A stretch of DNA of 64,000 nt from Gnetum montanum (lineage: Eukaryota > Streptophyta > Gnetopsida > Gnetales > Gnetaceae): NCBI GenBank assembly GCA_015680685.1, contig MNCI01010030.1, positions 31,407 through 95,406 of the forward strand, read 5' to 3'. Each line of letters opens with the position of its first letter. Position 1 is the first letter of the stretch. A program made the translations under genes and the position numbers. Under the pieces are notes generated by a model. The model saw only the letters and a program-made list of their open reading frames with translations. It was not told the origin of the DNA and did not search any database. Of this stretch, positions 56,796-64,000 are shown one piece after another.

Positions 56796-59150
56796 GCCTG
56801 CTCCCTACCCATGCATGCTAGCAATATCCTGTCATAGGAATGTCGGCACAGGGCATCATTTCCCACGACCAAGTATTGTCAGGCATGCCTACAAATTGCA
56901 TCTCTCTAGGCAACTGTCAATCCACCTGGGGGCTCGTCATGCTCCAGGTAAGCTTTAATGTGGCAATACCACTCCTAGGTATCCACGACACTGATAGAGG
57001 CCATGTGTTCCACCTGAGTGATAGGCTTTGGACATTCAATAATCGAATTTGGTAGGTTTGCAAAGGAATGTGATGGAATGTTTAACACTAGAGTAGCTAC
57101 GGTGTCTACCATAGTGTTCTTGTTGCATGGCACGTGTTGCACATTTGTGGTTGCAAATTGCTTAAGCAGGGTTTTTGCTAGGTCACAGTAGGTTTATAGA
57201 TGCATAGCCTTGCAGGCATAGACCTTAGTGATTTGATTCATGACTAGTTGTGAATCTCCCTAGATTGCCAGGTGTTGTATGTGCAGTGCTTTGGCAGTTA
57301 AGAGGCCTCTAAGTAACCCCTCATATTCTACCACATTGTTGGTGCAAGGGAACATAAAACGATATGCGGATAAATGCATTTCCCCAGAGGGGAGTGTGAT
57401 GAAGGCAGTGGTGCTACCCCCTCATGCAATTGAGGCACCATTGAAGTGTAAAGTGGCTTCAAGATGCGATGAGATAATGTTTATATTGCTAACGTGATCA
57501 TCAGGGAATTCAGGGTCTATGATGCCCTGGTCGTCGACAGGCGAGGCTGTGAGTTGGATTGCTATGGCTTGACCCTTCGTCGATGATTGGCTTACATAGT
57601 GTAAATTGAAATCCATGATTATTTCCTTCCAACAGGCTATCCTGCTACTTTTGTATAGGTTGTTAGTGATAGCCTGGAGTATATTGCTTTTGCAAATGAC
57701 ATTGGTCGTACTACAGAACAGGTAATGCCTCCGCTTCTTTAGTGCAAACACTAAGGCAAGGCAATTCCTCTCCACTTCGTTGTATTTCGTCTCTTGTGCT
57801 ATTAGTGTGTGGCTTAGGTAATACACTAGTATCTCAGAACCATCATCTTGTTTCTGACATAGCAGTGCCACAACAGATGTGTTGGAGGTGGTGAGGTAGA
57901 TAAAGAAGGGTTTGTCCCCTTGTGGTGGATGCATGGTTGGGAGGTGTGAAAGATCCTTCTTCAAGTTGTCGAAGGCCTATTAACACTAGGTTGTCCACTC
58001 AAAGTTAACCCCCTTCTTTAGAAGATGTTGCATGGGGTGTAACTTGTCGTTCAACCTTGCTATGAACCTTTGAATAAACTATACTCTACCTTGCAAACCA
58101 TGTAGCTCCTTGATATATTTGGGAGGTGATAGGTTGATGATGGCCTTGACTTTGTCAAGGTCCACCCGTATTCCAGCCTTCGATACTATGAACCCTAACA
58201 TGCATCCAGTTTTCACCCCGAAGATGCACTTCTTAGGATTGAGGCATAAGTCATGCATTTTGCAATGTTTGAGGACTATTCCTAGATCACATGGGTGATC
58301 AGTTGCTTCTTTGGACTTGACTGCTATATCATCCACTTAGTTGTTCAATGTTTCTAGGATATAGTCATTGAAAATGTGGGTCATGGCCTGCCGGTAGGTT
58401 CCTCCAGCATTCTTGAACCTGAAGGGCATCATGGTGTAACAGAAAGTACCCCACAGTGTCATGAAGGTTGTTGAAAATTGATGCTATGGGTTAATGCAAA
58501 TTTGGTTGTATCTAGAGAAACCATCCATGAAGGATAGCATAGCATGATTAGTTCTGGTGTTGATGAGCTAATCGATACTTGGAAGTGAAAAGTTATTCTT
58601 GATCGTTACCTTGTTCAGATCCCGGAAGTCTATACAGATCCATATTCTTTCCATTTTCTTTGAAACTACAATGATGTTGGACACCCACTCTGAGTAGTCA
58701 ACTGTGCAGATAAAACTAGCAGGATATAGCTTGGTGATTTCATCCCTCATGGCTAGTGCAATTTCTGGCCTAACTTTGCAAGCCTTCTGGTTGACTGCCT
58801 TCATGTGTGGATCTAGGACTATGTTGTGCTGAATCAACTGTAGATCCAAACACCGCATGTCGTTGTACGACCATGTGAAGATATCAATGTTTTCTTGCAG
58901 AATCTTGGCTACATTTTAATACGTTTGTGTGTCTAGGAGGGAGGTGAGTTTCAACATCCTCACCTCCCCTTTTGATGTGGTCATAGGCATCTCGATGATA
59001 GGGTCCTCGATTACATCCCCGGCCTCTAAATTTAGGACTTGGATTAGATGCTCGGGCTAGTCTAGGGATGTCTCTAAGGCTGCTATAATACAAGTTGTGG
59101 TTGACCCCCAGTCAATCAGGTTGGCGTTCAACTGTCTCACGAATTTGCCA
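56796..59150 (-). pseudogene. Inverted RT, two RNase H domains and integrase start
   Basis: Read on the minus strand from 59150: GPHGKFVRQLNANLIDWGST, FTWSYNDMRCLD, YSEWVSNIIVVSKKMERI, FSLPSID, FMDGFSRYNQ, MMPFRFKNAGGTY. The YMDD site has become stop-VDD (near 58335). The first RNase H has TTSNTSVVALL and YYLSHTLIAQETKYNEVE. The second has LHFNGASIA (Asp to Asn), NVVEYEGLL, GDSQLVMNQ and HVPCNKNTM. It ends in the integrase zinc region with HSYDRILLACMGRE near 56800. It is close to 51430-53618 but a distinct copy, and it has stops. Confidence 0.9.
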
Positions 59151-59817
59151 TGTGGTCCTACTAGCGTTAGGGGCATCGAGAGGTCGTGATGGACTTTCAT
59201 CTCTTGCTCGACCTACCAACCTAAGATAAAAGCCTGGTTAAGAGGCATCTATTGGTAGAGATTGTGTATAGCGAAAACTTGTAAAGCAGTGAAGGGCTAC
59301 AACTTGCAAAATGTAACGATGTAAGATTGAAGGTTTCCAGTTTAAGGTCATGGCGGACTACCAAGGCATAAGAGTGCATAACTACTAAAGATATAAAACT
59401 ACTGATGCAAAGTGTAAAGCTATGGAACCTTTAATATGAAAATTCCAAACAACTAGTTTAGTGTCATTTTGGAATGTCAAATTGTAACATACAGAATCTT
59501 AACATGCAGGAAATGACAGTATGCAAAACAGGGAATTGAAGGTATGAGAAGTGCCAAGCCGTTGATGCAAAAATGCGAATTGCTGACATGAAAGCACAAA
59601 ACTACTAGAAGTTGTGATACTACCAATGTGGAAGAAGACATGAAAGACTACCTACATAATAATATGGTATTATTAGTTTAACATCATTACGGACTACAAA
59701 CGTAACAGGTTGAAACTACTAGTTTAGTGTCTTTTTGGACCGTTAGAGGTGCAACTACGCTAGGATTTCTAGTTTAAGGTCTTTTCAGACTTGTAACGAA
59801 TATATATATATATATAT
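59151..59817 (-). repeat. Inverted spacer minisatellite, module 2
   Basis: Nearly the same as 53660-54310, with AAACTA-type units on the minus strand. It is contiguous with the inverted RT, so here the order spacer-RT of a full element is preserved in reverse. Confidence 0.75.
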
Positions 59818-59920
59818 NATTAGCATTAAAGCCTTGACATGCTTCAAGCCAACTTTCTGCTTTCCCAAAAACAATATATATATATATATATTCGTTACAA
59901 GTCTGAAAAGACCTTAAACN
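59818..59920. other. Inverted 101-bp duplicate between two single Ns
   Basis: The bases between the N at 59818 and the N at 59920 are the reverse complement of the flanking text (AGGTCTTTTCAGACTTGTAA on the left and GGAAAGCAGAAAGTTGGC on the right). Module 1 has one simple copy at 54280-54400. This is most likely an assembly error. Confidence 0.8.
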
Positions 59921-60241
59921 ATATATATTGTTTTTGGGAAAGCAGAAAGTTGGCTTGAAGCATGTCAAGGCTTTAATGCTAATAGTGCTATGATGTCGTG
60001 GCGAGCATGCTACATTGTATGCCTTGATCAGCATTAATTAGAGAGAGAGGGCAACAAGTTTTTCCATGTTTCCATCATGGCCATAAGTAGGGGTTAAACC
60101 CTAGTAATTTTACCATTTTTTTCCGTAAGAGCGTAGAGCCCACATTGGAGCACAAGGTGATTTTGGAGAGAAAAGCAATTGTGTTAATGACTAGCAAGGT
60201 GAGTTCTTTGCAGCGAAGAGGGTGAATTCGCAGGCAGGGTA
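59921..60241 (+). promoter_or_regulatory. Promoter region of antisense-gene copy, module 2
   Basis: Contains GCTTGAAGCATGTCAAGGC, GAGAGAGAGGGC (60040-60051) and CATAAGTAGGGG, as in module 1, before the ATG at 60242. Confidence 0.45.
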
Positions 60242-61110
60242 ATGCCTTCTAAGACTCATTGGGCACTTGCAAAGGTCAAGGAGGTGAAGAAGACCCTAGG
60301 GCATGCAACACAATCATGCGTTGTAGCGTAGAGGAGCACACCATTGACCTAGTAGGTTACTATGTTTCCTTCACCTTTTCATTTTGTGTCTTATGTTGTT
60401 CTCTACTCTCGTTTTGTATCTTGTTTCTTTTGCGTTCATTTTTGGCTGTCTATTTTTTCTATGGTCATATCATTTTGGCCTTTGCATTGCCACTGTCACT
60501 GTTTTGGTCATGGCAGATGTATAAATGCTACGTCATGGTTGCATGCAAGGCTGCTTAAGCTGCCATTGCCGCAGTTGCCATAATCGTGGGGGCTGGGGCA
60601 ATTTAAGTTTCTTGACTTTTGAATGTCATAATGTAGAACCCTTAGGAGGGCTAGGCCATGTGCAATGTGACAATGTGACATGTATTTTGTTATGCCATAT
60701 TGTCAATTGTTCTATTGCTACGCTAGGGTTTTTGCATGTTCTTGCTATGCTAGGCTTTCATGCCCTTGCTATGCTATGCAGAGGAAGAGGATTATGCTAT
60801 GCTGCTACTATGTTGTGTGTGTATTGCCTTTAGATGTGATGCCAACATTTGTTGATTGTGTTGTGCAAGGCTGGGTTGAGACCCAAGCTTATTGTTTTGG
60901 AAGTTAGAGGGGTCCTGTGTCATGTGGGCAGACCTATGGCTAATGCTCCTCCTCCCTAGATACGTATGGGAGAGTGAGGGGTCTAGTTCAGGCCAGGGGA
61001 ACAAGACTTCCTAAAATTCCTCCTTGATCACTTTAGCATGATCTTTTGGTCCTCGTTGGAGGGGGAGGAGGTGGCTGGCATAACAGAAGCTATTTTTCTT
61101 GGGGCAAGCT
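60242..61110 (+). pseudogene. Antisense-gene fragment (exons 1-2), module 2
   Basis: Exon 1 (60242-60355) lacks the MAPKTH start text of module 1 (it reads ATGCCTTCTAAG) but keeps the KVKEVKKTLGHATQSC phrase. The acceptor of intron 1 reads GTGCAAG instead of GTGCAG. Exon 2 (about 60870-61110) has LIVLEVRGVLCHVGRP and, from 60990, a frame with the FLKFLL-like and IIWSSLE-like text partly changed (DHFSMIFWSSLEGEEV). It is cut by an LTR at the same base as module 1. Confidence 0.62.
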
Positions 61111-62239
61111 TCAAACACCACAAAATTTCAGATGTCAGCATCTTGACTGCAGATTTTTCGAAGTGTCAGAACAATGACACTTTTAACACCTTGTAACACT
61201 ACACTTTTACGCACTATTACATGATGTTACGCTCTATTACGCTACATAGCATAGTGTAACAGGGTGTTATGCTACGCTGTTACATGATGTTAGTGCTGTT
61301 ACACTCCATAGCATAGCGTAACACCCTATTACGCGCTATTACGCTGCATAGCATAGCGTAACACCCTGTTACTCTATGTTGTTATGCACTGTTACATGAT
61401 TTTACTCACTATTACATTGCATAGTGTAGCGTAACACCCTGTTATGCTACATTGTTATGCACTATTACATGATGTTACGCACTGTTACACTTACGCTACG
61501 CTGTTATGCACTGTTACATGATCGTACATGTTGTTACGCACTGTTACGTGTTGTTACATGTTGTTACCTACTGCACTACAACATGGCATCAGATCTGCAT
61601 TTTAGGCTAATCTTACCACTATAAATACCTCTATGCCCTCTTTTTCGAGAAGAAGGAATGGAAGAAAAGGGGGGCAAAGATATTTTTCTTTATTAGAAAA
61701 AGCATTTTGGCATTTTAGCATTTTGGCACTTAGCTCCATGGGTGAACGAGACCTAGAGCACACGACACTGGCAGAGAGGCACATTACATGGTATACTATG
61801 ACCACCGACTCAAGAGGCACAGTTTATCACAGTGAGCACCAGATTTCATAGCTCGACACCACCGAGGCTATGATTTTGCTCTTACTGTGCCTATTGTACA
61901 CTTTGTTTATCTATACCCTTTTTCAGGGTGGTGTATCTTTTTTTTAAAACTATCTTTTTGGCTGATTATAACATTTGTTTGGCATTGTTAAGCATTAAAT
62001 CATGTTTATTGGCCTATTACGCACTTTAGCACATTTCTACTATTGTGCACATTGCATTTTCTTTTATTATTTGCAAAAAGGATTATTGTATACTGATTAA
62101 GTCCTTGTCTGATCGACCAGACCATTCAGGGCACCCTGAATCTATTTTCTCCAACAGTGCCCTCATGTGAATTTGGGGTTAGGTTGTGCGCTCAAAGACC
62201 TCTTGGTGTTTCTAGCCACCAATGTTTTCTGTCGCTACA
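61111..62239 (+). repeat. LTR of the fourth type, module 2
   Basis: Starts TCAAACACCACAAAATTTCAG (G of TG mutated to C) and ends TTTTCTGTCGCTACA. GTTACGC array at 61200-61560, TATAAATA at 61620-61627. It sits in the antisense-gene exon exactly as in module 1, so module 2 and module 1 are duplicates. Confidence 0.85.
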
Positions 62240-62244
62240 ATTTT

Positions 62245-62860
62245 TGACACAAACAAAATCCAAGAACAACAGGATTACAAACAAGTCCACAGAAATGGGT
62301 GGGAATATAACCCCTCCTTGTTTGACATAATCCCACTCACGGAGTCCTACCACCAGTTGTTGTTCCAACTCATCCGTGCAAATAAGCATGATGCAAGAAC
62401 AACCTATAGGGAAGCCTCACAGAATGATGAAGATGAGTTTGAGGCCCACTCTGAACATGAGAGCCATGTCCACACCATCTTACAACAACCACTCCCTAGT
62501 ACAACCCCTCCTCAATTTGGTCCATCCATCCCCTCCAAGATAGTGACCATGCCAATCCAGCCTTCCTCACAAGCAACTAATGCATTTTCCTAGCACTATG
62601 CTCATGCAGTGGCCACCTCCCAACCCTAAACAATTCAGGCATCCTATATCCCACCTGTCTCATCAGTGTCCGTGGTATCCGTCCAACCCATCCATGTGTG
62701 GCCCACTCAAATCACTGCACCCATCTCTCAGCCATTACATTATCAATCATCCACTATGATGTTAAACTGCCAACACCCATCCGCTACAACGCTAAACTGG
62801 AAAACTCCACAACCAACAATTCTACCCTATGCTATGTAACCAACCCAAGCCCAACCAATG
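62245..62860 (+). pseudogene. Gag N-terminal fragment joined to LTR
   Basis: Directly after the LTR, without primer site or 5' UTR, the text reads YKQVHRNGWEYNPSLFDIIP and LTESYHQLLFQLIRANKHDA, the N-terminal Gag block, followed by an acidic patch and a proline-rich stretch. Stops at 62591 and 62626. The fragment ends near 62855 where a spacer repeat begins. Confidence 0.75.
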
Positions 62861-63061
62861 CAAAAATGCGAACTGCTGACATGAAATCATGAAACTACTA
62901 GAAGTTGCGACACTACCAATGTGGAAGAAGACAAGAAAGACTACCTACGTAAGAATATGGTATTGTTAGTTTAACGTCATTGCGGACTTGAAACGTAACA
63001 GGTTGAAACTACTAGTTTAGGATCTTTTCAGACTGTTAGAGGTGCAACTACGCTAGGATTG
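62861..63061 (-). repeat. Piece of inverted spacer minisatellite
   Basis: AATGCGAACTGCTGACATGA to CTACGCTAGGATTG matches 59573-59766. It ends at the single N at 63062, where text jumps to the GA tract of the promoter region. Confidence 0.7.
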
Positions 63062-63062
63062 N

Positions 63063-63442
63063 AGAGAGGGCAGCAAGTTTCACCATCTTGCCATCATGGT
63101 CATAAGTAGGGGTTAAACCCTAGTAATTTTTCCATTTTCCATCGTAAGAGCGCAGTGCACACATCGGAGCATAAGGCAATTTCAGAGAGTGAAGCAATTG
63201 TGTTAACGACTAGCAAGGTGAGTTCTTTGTAGCGAAGAGGGTGAATCTACAGGCAGGGCAATGGCTCCTAAGACTCATTGGATGCTTGCAAAGGTCGAGG
63301 ATGCAAAGAAGACCCTAGGGAATGCGATGCAATCATGTGTTGCAGTGTAGAGGAGCACACCATTGACCCAGTAGGTCACTATGTTTCCTTCACCTTTTCA
63401 TTTTGTGTCTTATGTTGTTCTCTGCTCCCATTTTGCATCTTG
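63063..63442 (+). pseudogene. Third antisense-gene promoter and exon 1 copy
   Basis: GAGAGGGCAGC, CATAAGTAGGGG and then ATGGCTCCTAAG at 63261 repeat the start of the modules. The exon reads MAPKTHWMLAKVEDAKKTLG. Intron 1 begins near 63376 and breaks at about 63443 within TTGCATCTTG into LTR sequence. Confidence 0.6.
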
Positions 63443-63541
63443 TCCATTTTCTCCAGCACTGCCCTCGTGTGGATTCGGGGCTAGGCTGTGCACCCCAAGA
63501 CCTCTGGTTGTTTCTAGCCACCAATGTTTTTTTTCTCTACA
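63443..63541 (+). repeat. LTR tail fragment
   Basis: CATTTTCTCCAGCACTGCCC to TTTTCTCTACA matches the last 100 bp of the fourth-type LTR (56539-56636). The rest of the LTR is deleted. Confidence 0.75.
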
Positions 63542-64000
63542 ATTTTTGTTGCTAGAAGGAGGGCCTGAATTTTTTGCATTTTCATACCTAGCATTTTCTC
63601 TGTACTTTTACATTTAGCCCTTTTTCTGCTACCAGAAAATTTAATCATTTTTCTATTTTTTTCTACTACAGGCACATTTACTCATTTTTTTTGTTGTTTT
63701 CCTACTACCGATATATTTAATCATTTTTCTACTATTTTTTTTGCTATCAATAGATTTAATCAATTTTCTACTATTTTTCTGCTACTGGGAAATTTACTCA
63801 TTTTTTCTAGTGTTTTCCTACTATTGGCAAACTTAGTCATTTTTCTACTACTTTTAGATTTAGTTATTTTCCTGCCATTTTTTGCTGTCTTCAAAGTTAG
63901 CCATTTTCTGTCATTTTTAGAGTTAGCCATTTTCTGCAAATAGCAATTCTCACAACCTGATCTGTGAATATGAATCTAGGTCAACCTTCCACATTGGTGT
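63542..64000 (+). repeat. Primer-site-like text and 5' UTR minisatellite
   Basis: TTGTTGCTAGAAGGAGGGCC follows the LTR tail. From about 63610 to 63940, T-rich units of roughly 35-40 bp recur (TTTTCTACTA, TGCTACTGG, ATTTACTCATTTTTTCTA). The 5' UTR at 56690-56795 holds the first units. No coding sequence is seen up to the window end. Confidence 0.65.

Noticed and set aside
1-64000. Host genes, tRNA or rRNA genes
   Set aside because: I looked on both strands and found none; every long frame is assigned to retrotransposon sequence or is a shadow of it.

Overview
The window is plant nuclear DNA made almost wholly of nested, tandem and rearranged Ty3/gypsy LTR retrotransposons of the Tat (Ogre-like) lineage. 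The lineage call rests on large elements, LTRs beginning TGAAAC and ending in TACA or a variant, 5-bp target duplications, a Gag-protease polyprotein, a reverse transcriptase followed by two RNase H domains (the second archaeal-type), integrase last, and long 3' regions with TAAACT-type minisatellites. I see no ordinary host gene, tRNA, rRNA, CRISPR array or bacterial feature. The species cannot be named from this sequence; a large-genome vascular plant fits. Nearly every coding region carries stops or frameshifts.

Layout. 1-3712: 3' end of an element (integrase, 3' UTR, 3' LTR). 3725-6499 and 21757-26561: a short gag-protease element (copy A), split by a complete 15.25-kb element at 6500-21751 that is flanked by the target duplication CAACC. 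26562-39913: two further head-to-tail copies (B, C) of the gag-protease element, about 6.6 kb apart. All three copies have a roughly 1.53-kb solo LTR at the same protease codon. 39914-53650: a third element type with LTR, gag, protease, an antisense gene, RT and two RNase H domains, cut off before integrase. 53655-64000: rearranged pieces, including an inverted RT-RNase H block and two 3.1-kb modules that join antisense-gene exons to a forward LTR.

The most interesting content is a multi-exon gene on the strand opposite gag-pol, lying between protease and RT (12988-17461 and 46290-50721, with fragments at 54648, 60242 and 63261). Tat/Ogre elements are known to have an intron at about this place and, in other members, extra ORFs upstream of gag or antisense near the 3' LTR. 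Here the antisense gene appears to sit inside the protease-RT intron. Its second exon looks like an FCP1/NIF-type (HAD) phosphatase domain that has lost its catalytic aspartates.

A second theme is regulatory. Each LTR family carries, upstream of its TATA box, an array of short palindromes built on a TACGC/GCGTA core (GCGTATACGC in the 15-kb element, TACGCTACGTAGCGTA in the third type, GTTACGCTA in the 55-62 kb LTRs). In the 15-kb element the same motif also fills the 5' UTR and intron 1 of the antisense gene.

Several single-N joins and one 518-N gap coincide with duplicated or inverted sequence and look like assembly artefacts.
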